Assembly: GCF_010682105.1 (NCBI RefSeq)
Contig: NZ_JAAGWH010000004.1
Coordinates: 43,818 to 107,817, forward strand
DNA from: Modestobacter muralis
GTDB taxonomy: Bacteria; Actinomycetota; Actinomycetes; Mycobacteriales; Geodermatophilaceae
Direction of reading: 5' to 3'
Length of the DNA stretch: 64,000 nucleotides
The translations under genes and the position numbers were made by a program. The notes below the pieces were generated by a model, which was not told the DNA's origin, made no database searches, and worked only from the letters and a program-made list of their open reading frames with translations. Shown piece after piece: positions 49,201 to 58,327 of this stretch (the stretch's first letter is position 1; each line of letters opens with the position of its first letter).

Positions 49201-51270
49201 TCAGAGCAGCTCGGGGCGCTGCCAGTCCGCACCGAGGACGTGCTGGCCGAGGAAGGCGAGCACGGTCTCGTACCAGACCGCTGCGTTCCCCGGCGTCAGG
49301 ACCCAGTGGTTCTCGTCGGGGAAGTACAGGAACTTCGAGGGCACCCCGCGCTTCTGCAGGTCGTACCAGAGCCGCAGGCCCTCGCCGATCGGCACGCGGT
49401 AGTCCTTGTCGCCGTGGATGACCAGCATCGGCGTCCGGATGGCGTCGGCGTAGCGGTGCGGGGAGTTCTGGTCGTAGCGCCGTGGCTCGGTCAGCGGGTC
49501 CCCGAACTCCCGCTCCCAGTAGAACGCGGAGTCGGTGGTGCCGCCGAAGCTGTCCAGGTGCCACAGGCTGGCGTGGGTGACGATCGCGGCGAACCGGTCG
49601 GTCTGGGTGGCGATCCAGTTGGCCATGTAGCCACCGAACGAGCCGCCCATCGCCGCCGTCCGTGTCCGGTCGATCTCCGGCAGCGCCTCCGCGGCGTCGA
49701 CCGCGGCCATCAGGTCGGTGTAGGGGTGCCCGCCCCACTCGCCCCAGCCGCGCCGGACGAAGTCCTGCCCGAAGCCCTGCGACAGCGCCGGGTTGGGCAG
49801 CAGCACCGCGTAGCCCCGGGCGGCCAGCACCCACGGCGTCCAGCGCCACGACCAGGAGTTCCAGCTCATCAGCGGCCCGCCGTGCACCCACAGCACCAGC
49901 GGCGCCGGGCTCGTCTCGCTGGCGCCCTCGGGCAGCACCAGCCAGGACTGGACCCGGGTGCCGTCGGGAGCGGTGGCGTCCAGCTCGCGCAGCGTGCCGG
50001 GGAAGGCGCTGATCGTGCCGGGGTTGGGCAGCGGAGCGGGGTCCTGGCCGGTGGCCGTCGGGTCCAGCCGCACCGGTGCGGCCGGGAGGTCGTAGCCCGA
50101 GCGCAGGGCGTACAGCGCGCTGCCGTCGCGGGCGACCTGCAGGTCGCTGAAGGCACCGGCGTCGGTCAGCCGCACCGGCGCCCCGCCGGCGAGCTCGACC
50201 CGGTACAGGGCGTGCCGGCCGTCGTCGTCGGCCAGGAAGAACACCGCGGTGCCCTCGGCGGAGAACTGCGGCGAGCCCGGCCAGCGATCGAAGCCGGCGG
50301 TGAGGTCGCGGGTCGCGGCCGTCGCGACGTCGACCAGCAGCAGCGTGTAGTCCGGCGGCTCGGCGTAGGTGGAGGCGGACTCGCGCACGCACACCACCTG
50401 GGTGGAGTCGGGGGAGAAGGCCGGGGCGAAGACGTCGGCCTGCGGGTCGTCGACCAGCACCCGGGTCGTGCCCGTCGCCACCTGGGTCAGCACCAGCCGG
50501 GAGCGTCGGCCGGCGGGGCCGTCGGGCACGTCCTCGCTGCGCACGACGAAGCGGCCGTCGGGGGAGATCGCCAGGTCGTCCCCGGCTCCGGCGGGCGGGC
50601 CGGCGTCGGGGGTCAGGTCGCGCCACTCCGGTGCCGGCGCGGACTCGGCGGGGACGTGACCGACCCAGAACACGTGCGGGAAGGCCGGGCCCAGGTCATG
50701 GTCCCAGGAGCGCACCGGGTAGCTCTCGTGCAGCAGGGCGGTGATCCCGGCGTCGGTGCGGGCCTTGCGGCGCTGCTCGTCGGCCTCTGCGTCGGCCGCG
50801 CCGGGCACCACGGAGGTCACGGCCACGACGTCGCCGCTGTCGGCGGCCACGGCCACGCCGGAGACGCCGCTGGACCGGCTGAGCACCAGCCGGGCCTCAC
50901 CGCCCTCGGGCGACAGCGCCCACAGTGCCGGCTTCGGCTCCCCGGCGTCCTTGCCGGCCGCCGGGTCGGGGCGGGCGGAGGTGAACAGCAGCTCGCCGGT
51001 GGGGGCGAAGACCGGGCTCGACTCCCCGGCCGCGCCGCGGGTCAGCCGGCGCGCGGGCCGCTGACCGGCGGGGTCGACCTCCCACAGCGCGGACTGCCAC
51101 GTCTTCCCCTCGGCGTCCAGGGTGGCCACCGAGGTGACCAGCCGGCTGCCGTCGGGGGAGAGGGCGAGGCCGCCCAGCCGGGGGAGCGCGACGAAGTCGG
51201 CCAGCCGGTGGAACGGGCTGGGCGGCGCGGTGTCCTCGTCCTGCTCGGTCGGCGCGGGGGAGTCGCTCAC
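49201..51270 (-). CDS. S9-family peptidase (prolyl oligopeptidase / acylaminoacyl peptidase type)
   Basis: The 689-residue protein has an N-terminal beta-propeller region with WD40/TolB-like PD40 repeats (LALSPDGSRLV, ISPDGRFVVRS, FSPDSTQVV) and a C-terminal alpha/beta hydrolase with nucleophile AAMGGSFGGYMANW (Ser about 540), and the catalytic His in FPDENHWV. HGDKDYRVP carries the catalytic Asp. It hydrolyses short peptides or acylated residues, probably in the cytoplasm as no signal peptide is seen. The GTG start follows AGAGAAGG. Confidence 0.93.
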   Translation of the reverse strand: MSDSPAPTEQDEDTAPPSPFHRLADFVALPRLGGLALSPDGSRLVTSVATLDAEGKTWQSALWEVDPAGQRPARRLTRGAAGESSPVFAPTGELLFTSARPDPAAGKDAGEPKPALWALSPEGGEARLVLSRSSGVSGVAVAADSGDVVAVTSVVPGAADAEADEQRRKARTDAGITALLHESYPVRSWDHDLGPAFPHVFWVGHVPAESAPAPEWRDLTPDAGPPAGAGDDLAISPDGRFVVRSEDVPDGPAGRRSRLVLTQVATGTTRVLVDDPQADVFAPAFSPDSTQVVCVRESASTYAEPPDYTLLLVDVATAATRDLTAGFDRWPGSPQFSAEGTAVFFLADDDGRHALYRVELAGGAPVRLTDAGAFSDLQVARDGSALYALRSGYDLPAAPVRLDPTATGQDPAPLPNPGTISAFPGTLRELDATAPDGTRVQSWLVLPEGASETSPAPLVLWVHGGPLMSWNSWSWRWTPWVLAARGYAVLLPNPALSQGFGQDFVRRGWGEWGGHPYTDLMAAVDAAEALPEIDRTRTAAMGGSFGGYMANWIATQTDRFAAIVTHASLWHLDSFGGTTDSAFYWEREFGDPLTEPRRYDQNSPHRYADAIRTPMLVIHGDKDYRVPIGEGLRLWYDLQKRGVPSKFLYFPDENHWVLTPGNAAVWYETVLAFLGQHVLGADWQRPELL

Positions 51271-51364
51271 CGGGGCCTTCTCTCTTCAGCTGGTCAGGAG
51301 GGTCGCCCCGAGCCTAGTGACCGGTCGTGAGCCCGGCTCAGCATCTTTCGCTGCCGTGTACGAC

Positions 51365-51398
51365 GAGAGCCGCGGCCCCGGTGGGGGTCGCGGCTCTC
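51365..51398 (-). terminator. 15-base hairpin (14 paired) after ideR
   Basis: GAGAGCCGCGGCCCC (51365-51379) pairs with GGGGTCGCGGCTCTC (51384-51398) at 14 of 15 positions around GGTG, 41 bases past the ideR stop. Confidence 0.7.
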
Positions 51399-51438
51399 GG
51401 TACGGCACAGCTGCAGGGGTGGGCGGCCGGGTCCTCGC

Positions 51439-52158
51439 TCAGGAGACGGCGGCGACCGCCTCGGCGGCCTCGACCGGCGTGAGCTCCTCGTCGACCGCGC
51501 TGACGAACACGTGCTGGGCGACGCCGGGCTGCAGCGCGACGCCGTCGACCAGCACGGTGCCGTTGGCCAGCGAGACCGTCACGGTGGAGCCGGGGCGCAC
51601 GCCCTGGTCGGCCATGGAGCGCAGCAGGGCGGCGTCCTCCTGCAGCTGCTCGCTGATCCGGCGCACGACGACCTTCGTGCCCTCGGGCGTCGCGCTGGTC
51701 GAGAGCAGCGTGAGCGCGTCGAGCACGGCCGAGGTGTCCCCGCCCAGGGCGTCGAGCCCGGGGATCGGGTTGCCGAAGGGCGACACTGTCGGGTTGTTCA
51801 ACAAGCTCAGCAGCTTGCGCTCCACCGCCTCGCTCATCACGTGCTCCCAGCGGCAGGCCTCCTCGTGCACGTCGGCGTAGTCCAGGCCGATCACGTCGAC
51901 GAGCAGGCACTCGGCCAGCCGGTGCTTGCGCATGACCGCGGTGGCCAGCGCACGGCCCTCGTCGGACAGCTGCAGGTGCCGGTCGCCCTGCACGGTGAGC
52001 AGACCGTCGCGCTCCATCCGGGCCACCGTCTGGCTCACGGTCGGGCCGCTCTGGTGCAGGCGCTCGGCGATCCGTGCCCGCAGCGGGACGATGCCCTCTT
52101 CCTCGAGCTCGAAGATGGTCCGGAGGTACATCTCCGTGGTGTCGATGAGGTCGTTCAC
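51439..52158 (-). CDS. ideR: iron-dependent regulator IdeR (DtxR family)
   Basis: The 239-residue protein is colinear with mycobacterial Ide[23 protein letters not shown], the winged helix [29 protein letters not shown], and [17 protein letters not shown] and [16 protein letters not shown] carrying the metal-ligand residues (Cys, Glu, His). The C-terminal third is an SH3-like domain. With ferrous iron it dimerises and represses siderophore and uptake genes; one likely target box is upstream of the SIP gene at 3367. GTG 52158 is chosen over 52164 because GGAGGA is 6 bases upstream and the N-terminus aligns with the family. Confidence 0.95.
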   Translation of the reverse strand: MNDLIDTTEMYLRTIFELEEEGIVPLRARIAERLHQSGPTVSQTVARMERDGLLTVQGDRHLQLSDEGRALATAVMRKHRLAECLLVDVIGLDYADVHEEACRWEHVMSEAVERKLLSLLNNPTVSPFGNPIPGLDALGGDTSAVLDALTLLSTSATPEGTKVVVRRISEQLQEDAALLRSMADQGVRPGSTVTVSLANGTVLVDGVALQPGVAQHVFVSAVDEELTPVEAAEAVAAVS

Positions 52159-52200
52159 ACTCACTCCTCCGTCAGGTCCCCCGAGTCTACGAGGCCAGGA

Positions 52201-52239
52201 CCACCGAGCGGGACCACCGAGCGGGACCACCGAGCGGGG
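52201..52239. repeat. 13-bp tandem repeat, three copies, upstream of ideR
   Basis: CCACCGAGCGGGA occurs three times head to tail (52201-52213, 52214-52226, 52227-52239; the last ends in G). The array starts 42 bases before the ideR start, in the gap shared with the divergent acuC. Confidence 0.85.
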
Positions 52240-52283
52240 CTGTCGCCACGACCGAGCACCCCGCGGGCTGGCGCGCCCACCGG

Positions 52284-52289
52284 TAGCGT
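52284..52289 (+). promoter_or_regulatory. -10-like hexamer TAGCGT before the acuC leader ORF
   Basis: TAGCGT ends 7 bases before GTG 52297, which opens a short frame overlapping the acuC start. This implies that the acuC transcript begins near 52297. Confidence 0.45.
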
Positions 52290-52296
52290 CGGTCCG

Positions 52297-52374
52297 GTGA
52301 CGCAGCCCGCCTGCTCGACGAGGAGCACCGCGCCGGTCCCACCCGGCGCCGCGACGGGGCCGGGGGAGCGATGA
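52297..52374 (+). CDS. possible 25-aa leader peptide coupled to acuC
   Basis: A GTG-initiated frame of 25 codons follows TAGCGT by 7 bases and ends with TGA at 52372-52374, overlapping the acuC ATG (ATGA). Its sequence is Thr/Pro/Ala/Gly-rich with one Cys (PACSTRST). Such a leader could couple translation into acuC or be an attenuator. There is no homology evidence, so this may be chance. Confidence 0.35.
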   Translation: MTQPACSTRSTAPVPPGAATGPGER

Positions 52375-53555
52375 GCGACTCGGTCACCGTCGTCTGGGAC
52401 GACGCCCTGCTGGGCTACACGTGGGGCGGTGAGCACCCCATGCACCCGGTGCGGCTGGACCTCACCATGCGGCTGGCCGACACCCTCGGCGTGCTGGCCG
52501 GGCCGCGGCTGTCGGTCACCGCCCCGACCGCGGCCGGCCCCGACCTGCTCACCCTGGTCCACGACCCGGCCTACCTGGAGGCCGTGCGGCGCGCGCCGGA
52601 GCGCCCCGACGACGCCGGCCACGGCCTCGGGCCGCCGGACAACCCGGTCTTCCCCGGCATGTACGACGCCGCCGCGCTGATCACCGGCGGCAGCGTGCTG
52701 GCCGCCGAGCTGGTCTCCTCCGGCCGGGCCCAGCACGCGGTCAACATCGCCGGCGGCATGCACCACGCCATGCGCGGGGCCGCCTCGGGCTTCTGCGTCT
52801 TCAACGACGCCGCGGTCGCGATCGCCTGGCTGCTCGGGCAGGGCTGGGAGCGGATCGCCTACGTCGACCTCGACGTGCACCACGGCGACGGCGTCCAGAC
52901 CGCGTTCTACGACGACCCGCGGGTGCTCACCGTCAGCGTCCACCAGACCCCGCTCACGCTCTTCCCGGGCACCGGCTTCCCCGAGGAGACCGGCGACCCG
53001 GGCAAGGCCCTGGGCAGCGCGGTCAACCTGGCGCTGCCCAACGGCACCGACGACTCGGGCTGGCTGCGGGCCTTCCACGCCGTGGTGCCCAGCGTGGTGC
53101 GGGCCTTCCGGCCGCAGATCCTGGTCACCCAGTGCGGCTGCGACGCCCACCACGAGGACCCGCTCGCCGACCTCGCGCTCACCGTCGACGGGCAGCGCGC
53201 CTCCTACCGGGCCGTGCACGACCTGGCCCACGAGCTGTGCGACGGCCGGTGGATCGCCCTGGGCGGCGGGGGCTACGGCCTGGTCCGCTGCGTGCCCCGG
53301 GCCTGGACCCACCTGATCGCCGAGGCCGGCGGTGACCGGCTGGAGCCGGGCACGGAGATCCCGCAGAGCTGGCAGGACGACGTCCGCGGCCGGGGGCTGC
53401 GCATCACCCCGCCCGACACCATGACCGAGGGCGGCTACGTGGGGTGGTCCCGTTGGGACCCGTTCACCGAGAACCGCGTCGACCAGGCGATCATGCGCAC
53501 CCGCAAGGCGTCCTTCCCGTACTTCGGACTGGACCCGGACGACCCCCGTGACTAA
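52371..53555 (+). CDS. acuC: AcuC-type histone-deacetylase-fold protein deacetylase
   Basis: The 394-residue class I HDAC-like protein has [24 protein letters not shown] (active-site His pair and metal region), [13 protein letters not shown] with zinc ligands, and [14 protein letters not shown]. In Bacillus, AcuC removes acetyl groups from lysine of acetyl-CoA synthetase. Here the neighbour is a putative lysine acetyltransferase (53622-56312), so the two may form an acetylation/deacetylation pair. The ATG follows GGGGGAGCG. Confidence 0.93.
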   Translation: MSDSVTVVWDDALLGYTWGGEHPMHPVRLDLTMRLADTLGVLAGPRLSVTAPTAAGPDLLTLVHDPAYLEAVRRAPERPDDAGHGLGPPDNPVFPGMYDAAALITGGSVLAAELVSSGRAQHAVNIAGGMHHAMRGAASGFCVFNDAAVAIAWLLGQGWERIAYVDLDVHHGDGVQTAFYDDPRVLTVSVHQTPLTLFPGTGFPEETGDPGKALGSAVNLALPNGTDDSGWLRAFHAVVPSVVRAFRPQILVTQCGCDAHHEDPLADLALTVDGQRASYRAVHDLAHELCDGRWIALGGGGYGLVRCVPRAWTHLIAEAGGDRLEPGTEIPQSWQDDVRGRGLRITPPDTMTEGGYVGWSRWDPFTENRVDQAIMRTRKASFPYFGLDPDDPRD

Positions 53556-53621
53556 GGACCATCTCGCCCCCCACCACTCGCACGCTCGTGGCGGGCCCCT
53601 ACGAGGTGGCCGGGAGGCCCT

Positions 53622-56312
53622 GTGAACGAGGAAACGACTGCCACCCCCGTCGCGCCGCCGCGGTGGGAGGCCGACGTGGTGGCGTCCGACGGGGGGACGG
53701 TGCACCTGCGGCCGATCACCCCGGAGGACGCCGACGGCATCGTCGGGCTGATGGAGCGCAGCTCCGACCAGACCCGGTACTACCGCTTCTTCGGTCCGGT
53801 CCGGCAGCTGTCGGCCAAGGACCTGTACCGGTTCACCCACGTCGACCACGACGACCGGGTCGCCTTCGTCGTGCTGCTGGGGGACCACCTCATCGGCGTG
53901 GGCCGCTACGACCGCACGCCGGGCACCGACGAGGCCGAGGTCGCCTTCCTCATCGAGGACGCCCACCAGCGGCGCGGCCTGGGCTCGGTGCTGCTGGAGC
54001 ACCTGGCGGCCGCCGCGCGCGAACGCGGCATCACCCGCTTCGTCGCCGAGGTGCTGAGCCAGAACGGCGCGATGGTCCGGGTGTTCCGCGACGCCGGGTA
54101 CGCCGCGGCCCGGTCCTACGAGGACGGCGTCGTGCACCTGACCTTCCCGATCGCGCCCACCGAGCAGTCGCTGGCCGTGGTGCACGAGCGGGAGCAGCGC
54201 AGCGAGTCCCGCTCCATCGGCCGGCTGCTCAACCCCGGCTCGGTGGCCGTCATCGGGGCCAGCAACGACCCGGCCAAGGTCGGGTACGCCGTGCTGCACA
54301 ACCTGCTCGGCTACGGGTTCGCCGGCCCGATCTACCCGGTCAACCCGGCGGTGCGGCACGTCCGCGGCGTCCCGGCGTACGCCGACGTCGAGTCGATCCC
54401 CGACGACGTCGACCTCGCCGTCCTCGCCGTGCCGGCCGACGAGGTCGCTGCGGTGGTCGAGGCCTGCCGGCGCAAGAACGTCCACGGGCTGGTGGTCATC
54501 TCCGGCGGCTTCGGCGAGACCGGTCCCGAGGGGCTGGCCGCCGAGCGGGCGCTGGTCGCCTCCGCCCGGGCCTCGGGCATGCGCGTCGTCGGGCCCAACT
54601 GCCTGGGCGTGGTCAACACCGACCCGGGCGTGCACCTCAACGCCAGCCTCGCCCCCGACGTCCCGGGACGCGGGCGGGTGGGCTTCTTCGCGCAGTCCGG
54701 CGCGCTGGGCGTGGCGCTGCTGGAGCGGGCCCGCGGCCGGGGCATCGGGCTGTCCAGCTTCGTCTCCGCCGGCAACCGCGCCGACGTCAGCGGCAACGAC
54801 CTGCTGCAGTACTGGGCCACCGACCCGGGCACCGAGGTGGTGCTGCTGCACCTGGAGAGCTTCGGCAACCCGCGCAAGTTCGCCCGGCTGGCCCGCGCGG
54901 TCGGGCGCACCAAGCCGGTGGTCGCGGTCAAGAGCGGTCGGCACGTCGGGATGACCGCCGGGCTCGCCGGCACCAGCGTCGCCGTCCCGGAGCAGTCGGT
55001 GGCCGCGCTGTTCGCCTCGGCCGGGGTGATCCGGGTGGAGACCCTCGCCCAGCTCTTCGACGTCGGCACGCTGCTGGCCCACCAGCCGCTGCCGGCCGGT
55101 GACCGGGTCGCCGTCGTCGGCAACTCCACCGCCATGGGCGTGCTGGTCGCCGACGCCGTCCTGGAGCAGGGGCTGGAGCTGGCGCACGAGCGCCCGGTCG
55201 ACATCGGCACCCAGGCGAGCCCGGAAGACTTCCGCGCCGCGCTGCAGACCGCCCTGGACGACGACGGCGTCGACGCGGTGGTCGCGGTGTTCCTGCCCCC
55301 GCTGCTGCGCGGCGAGCAGCCCTTCGGCCGGGTGCTGCGCGAGGTGTCGGCGGGGTCGGCCAAGCCGTTGGTGGCCAACTTCCTGTCCACCGAGGGCATC
55401 CCCGACGAGCTGGCCCTCCGCGGCGAGGACGGCATGCCCGCGCGCGGGTCGGTGCCGTCGTTCTCCACCCCGGAGCGGGCGGTGATCGCGCTGGCCAGGG
55501 TGGCCGAGTACGCCCGCTGGCGGCGCCGTCCGGTCGGGGTGGTGCCCGAGCTGGACGACGTGCAGGAGGCGACCGGGCGGGCGGTCGTGGAGTCCGCGCT
55601 GGCCGGGACCCCGGCGGGCCGGGAGCTCACCGACACCGAGACGATGCAGCTGCTCGGTGCCTACGGCGTGCCGATGCTGGGCACCCGGCGGGTGACCGAC
55701 GTCGAGGCGGCGGTGGCCGCGGCCGAGGAGATCGGCTACCCGGTGGTGCTGAAGTCGACCGCGCCGTGGCTGCGGGACCGCCGCGACCTGGGCGGCATGC
55801 GCTTCGACCTGGCCGACGCCGAGGACGTGCGGGCCGCCTACGCCGCGATCCCGTCCGGGGACCCGGTGATCGTGCAGGAGCAGGCCGCGCCGGGGGTGGG
55901 CACGGTGGTGCAGGTCGTCGACGACCCGTCCTTCGGCGCGCTGGTGAGCTTCGGGGTCGGCGGGGTGGCCACCGACCTGCTCGGCGACCGCGCCTTCCGC
56001 ACCCTGCCGCTGACCGACTCCGACGCCGCCGAGCTGGTGCGCAGCCCGCGGGCGTTCCCGCTGCTGGACGGCTACCGGGGGAGCGCGCCGGTGGACACCG
56101 CGGCGCTGGAGGACCTGCTGCTGCGGGTGGCCCGGTTGGCCGACGACCTGCCGGAGGTGCTGGCGCTGAACCTGGAGCCGGTCATCGTCGGCCCGGCCGA
56201 CGCCTGGCACGGCGGCCGGTCGCTGGTCGTCGCCGGCGCCCAGGTGCGCGTCGGTCCCCCGACGGCCCGCGTCGAGCAGGGCCCCCGCCGCATGTTCCGC
56301 CCCGGCACGTGA
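53622..56312 (+). CDS. GNAT acetyltransferase fused to ADP-forming acyl-CoA synthetase-like domains (Pat-like)
   Basis: The 896-residue protein has an N-terminal GNAT domain (about 25-180, with AHQRRGLGSVLLEHLAAAA as the acetyl-CoA loop), a CoA-binding domain (SVAVIGASNDPAKVG, about 207-220), a succinyl-CoA ligase-like domain, and a C-terminal ATP-grasp domain (about 665-880). In active ADP-forming synthetases a His in an SHTG-like motif is phosphorylated; here the equivalent reads TAGLAGTSVAV, with no His. That suggests an inactive synthetase acting as a CoA sensor, as in Salmonella Pat, but with the GNAT at the N-terminus. It follows acuC by 66 bases. Confidence 0.9.
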   Translation: MNEETTATPVAPPRWEADVVASDGGTVHLRPITPEDADGIVGLMERSSDQTRYYRFFGPVRQLSAKDLYRFTHVDHDDRVAFVVLLGDHLIGVGRYDRTPGTDEAEVAFLIEDAHQRRGLGSVLLEHLAAAARERGITRFVAEVLSQNGAMVRVFRDAGYAAARSYEDGVVHLTFPIAPTEQSLAVVHEREQRSESRSIGRLLNPGSVAVIGASNDPAKVGYAVLHNLLGYGFAGPIYPVNPAVRHVRGVPAYADVESIPDDVDLAVLAVPADEVAAVVEACRRKNVHGLVVISGGFGETGPEGLAAERALVASARASGMRVVGPNCLGVVNTDPGVHLNASLAPDVPGRGRVGFFAQSGALGVALLERARGRGIGLSSFVSAGNRADVSGNDLLQYWATDPGTEVVLLHLESFGNPRKFARLARAVGRTKPVVAVKSGRHVGMTAGLAGTSVAVPEQSVAALFASAGVIRVETLAQLFDVGTLLAHQPLPAGDRVAVVGNSTAMGVLVADAVLEQGLELAHERPVDIGTQASPEDFRAALQTALDDDGVDAVVAVFLPPLLRGEQPFGRVLREVSAGSAKPLVANFLSTEGIPDELALRGEDGMPARGSVPSFSTPERAVIALARVAEYARWRRRPVGVVPELDDVQEATGRAVVESALAGTPAGRELTDTETMQLLGAYGVPMLGTRRVTDVEAAVAAAEEIGYPVVLKSTAPWLRDRRDLGGMRFDLADAEDVRAAYAAIPSGDPVIVQEQAAPGVGTVVQVVDDPSFGALVSFGVGGVATDLLGDRAFRTLPLTDSDAAELVRSPRAFPLLDGYRGSAPVDTAALEDLLLRVARLADDLPEVLALNLEPVIVGPADAWHGGRSLVVAGAQVRVGPPTARVEQGPRRMFRPGT

Positions 56313-56313
56313 C

Positions 56314-56349
56314 AGAGCCCGCCGCCTCCGGTACGAGGTGGCGGGCTCT
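56314..56349 (+). terminator. 15-base hairpin (14 paired) after the Pat-like gene
   Basis: AGAGCCCGCCGCCTC (56314-56328) pairs with GAGGTGGCGGGCTCT (56335-56349) at 14 of 15 positions, 6-base loop, directly after the stop codon. Confidence 0.75.
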
Positions 56350-56490
56350 GGTGGTCGTAGCGCCGGCCGGGGACGAGTACGGACCCCCGGCCGGGCAGGC
56401 CGGTCCGGGATCGCGTCGCGGGGCCGGAGGCTCCCGACTCGATCCCGGCCAGCGGCTCAGCGCCGCTGGGGCACGGCTGCTGGCCGCGGT

Positions 56491-56507
56491 GCGATCCGGA
56501 GGATCGC
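56491..56507 (-). terminator. 7-bp hairpin after the sigma factor gene
   Basis: GCGATCC (56491-56497) and GGATCGC (56501-56507) form a stem with a 3-base loop 12 bases past the sigma factor stop. Confidence 0.45.
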
Positions 56508-56518
56508 CATGAACAACC

Positions 56519-57502
56519 TCAGCCGAGATAGTCCCGAAGAGCGTCGGCGCGCTGCGGGTCGCGCAGCTTGTTCATCGTCTCGCGCTCGATCTGCCGCACG
56601 CGCTCGCGGGACAGGCCGAACTGCTTGCCGATCTGCTCCAGCGTCCGCGGCTGGTTGCCGTCGAGGCCGAAGCGCATGATCACCACGTCGCGCTCACGCT
56701 CCTCGAGCGTGCCCAGGACCGTGCGCACGTCGCCCTTCATCATCTGGAAGGCGACCGCGTCCTCGGCGACGGCGGCGTCGGCGTCCTCGATGAAGTCACC
56801 GAGCCGGGACTCCTCGTCCGCACCCACGGTCTGGTCGAGGGAGACCAGGTCGCGGGAGTACTCGAGCAGCTCGGTGATCCGCTCCGGGGTCATGTCCAGC
56901 TCGAGGCCGAGCTCCTCGGCGGTGGGCTCGCGCTCCAGCTCCTGGTGGATCCGGCGGCGGGTGCGCACGACCTTGTTGACCTGCTCGGCCAGGTGGACGG
57001 GCAGCCGGATGGTGCGGCCGGAGTCGGCCATGGCGCGGGTGATGGCCTGGCGGATCCACCACGTCGCGTAGGTCGAGAACTTGAAGCCCTTGGTGTAGTC
57101 GAACTTCTCGACCGCGCGGATCAGGCCGACGTTGCCCTCTTGGATGAGGTCCAGGAACGTCATGCCGTGGCCGGTGTAGCGCTTGGCGACCGAGACGACC
57201 AGCCGGAGGTTGGCCTCCAACAGGTGGGCCTTGGCGGCCTTACCGTCGGCGGCCAGGAGCCCGTAGTCGCGCTTGACCGCCGGGGTCAGCTGCTTCTCGC
57301 CCAGCAGCCGCTCGGCGTACAGCCCGGCCTCGATGCGCTTGGCCAGTTCGACCTCCTGCTCGGCGGTCAGCAGCGCGGTCTTGCCGATGGTGTTGAGGTA
57401 CACGCGCACCAGGTCCGTCGACACCAGGCCACTGGTGTCCGGCGACCGGCGCGGCGCGCGCAGCTCGAGGGTGTCGGTGGGGGAGGACTGCAGCACGGTC
57501 AC
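56519..57502 (-). CDS. sigB: group 2 sigma-70 factor (SigB/HrdB-related)
   Basis: The 327-residue protein has sigma region 1.2 ([13 protein letters not shown]), region 2 with [36 protein letters not shown], region 3, and region 4 [23 protein letters not shown]. It lacks the long N-terminal extension of the primary sigma factor, and its length is close to mycobacterial SigB, so a stationary-phase or stress sigma factor is likely. GTG 57502 starts just before the conserved [13 protein letters not shown] SigH/SigE-type promoter lies at 57641-57666, 139 bases upstream. Confidence 0.9.
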   Translation of the reverse strand: MTVLQSSPTDTLELRAPRRSPDTSGLVSTDLVRVYLNTIGKTALLTAEQEVELAKRIEAGLYAERLLGEKQLTPAVKRDYGLLAADGKAAKAHLLEANLRLVVSVAKRYTGHGMTFLDLIQEGNVGLIRAVEKFDYTKGFKFSTYATWWIRQAITRAMADSGRTIRLPVHLAEQVNKVVRTRRRIHQELEREPTAEELGLELDMTPERITELLEYSRDLVSLDQTVGADEESRLGDFIEDADAAVAEDAVAFQMMKGDVRTVLGTLEERERDVVIMRFGLDGNQPRTLEQIGKQFGLSRERVRQIERETMNKLRDPQRADALRDYLG

Positions 57503-57640
57503 GATGAGTCTTCGTCCTTGCTTCGGGGTCCGGATGCACCGCGTCGTCGATGTGCGGTGCACCCCGGTGGAGGTCGGGGGCTCGACCCGGGATCGCCGGG
57601 TGGCTCTCCAGCCTTCTGTCCGGTGTGGTACGTCGTGTGC

Positions 57641-57666
57641 AACGGACCGGGGTGGGCCGGTGTTCC
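57641..57666 (-). promoter_or_regulatory. ECF (SigH/SigE/SigR-type) promoter upstream of sigB
   Basis: On the minus strand GGAACA (57666-57661) is followed after 16 bases by CGTT (57644-57641), matching the published GGGAAYA-N16-17-cGTT consensus of redox/envelope-stress ECF sigma factors. It would give a 5' leader of about 130 bases. The known mycobacterial sigB promoter is also ECF-dependent. Confidence 0.65.
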
Positions 57667-57799
57667 GGTGGTGCACAACTCACAGGCAACGGGCAGGTGT
57701 GTCGCTCGGCACCTGTCTGACGACTGCGGGTGGTCGAATGACAACGCTGTGATACCCGACGACGCGGCCGGCGAACATGCCGTCCGCGGACGGCTGCGC

Positions 57800-58231
57800 T
57801 CAGACCTCCAGCTGCAGGGTCATCGGCCCCTCGTTCACCGAGGCCACCGACATCCGGGCCCCGAACCGGCCAGTCTGCACCGCGGTGCCGCGGCGGACCA
57901 GCTCGCCGACCACCTCGGCCACCAGCGGCTCGGCCACCTCGCCGGGCGCGGCGTCGGCCCAGGAGGGACGCCGGCCCTTGCGGGTGTCGGCGTAGAGCGT
58001 GAACTGGCTGACCACCAGCACCGGCAGGCCCAGGTCACCGACCGAGCGGGCGCCGTCGTCGGTGGGGAACACCCGCAGCTCGTGCAGCTTGCGGCCCAGC
58101 AACCGGGCGCGGTCGGCGTCGTCGTCGCGGCCCACCCCGACCAGGGCGAGCAGCCCGGCGCCGATCGCCCCGACGACCTCGCCGTCCACCGTGACCGACG
58201 CCTGGCTGATCCGGGTGACCACCGCACGCAC
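57800..58231 (-). CDS. dtd: D-aminoacyl-tRNA deacylase
   Basis: The 143-residue protein is Dtd: VRAVVTRISQASVTVDGEVVG at the start, SQFTLYADTRKGRRPSW with catalytic region SQFTLxAD, and the closing NEGPMTLQLEV, where the usual GPVT reads GPMT. It removes D-amino acids (and glycine mischarged on tRNA-Ala) from tRNA. The GTG at 58231 is preceded by CAGGAT at 6 bases. It stands alone, upstream on the same strand as sigB but separated by about 300 bases that contain the sigB promoter. Confidence 0.95.
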   Translation of the reverse strand: MRAVVTRISQASVTVDGEVVGAIGAGLLALVGVGRDDDADRARLLGRKLHELRVFPTDDGARSVGDLGLPVLVVSQFTLYADTRKGRRPSWADAAPGEVAEPLVAEVVGELVRRGTAVQTGRFGARMSVASVNEGPMTLQLEV

Positions 58232-58327
58232 CGGCCCATCCTGCTCCGACCCCGGCCGGGCGATGAGTTCGGGGTCGGGCGAGGGTCCGAGTCGGCGGAG
58301 ACCCACCTGCACCCGGAGGAGGACGAC

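Noticed and set aside
56509..56679. Plus-strand ATG frame with GGAGG upstream overlapping the sigma factor 3' end
   Set aside because: The GGAGG is part of the 56491-56507 hairpin, and the product is Arg/Ser/Ala-rich antisense sequence.
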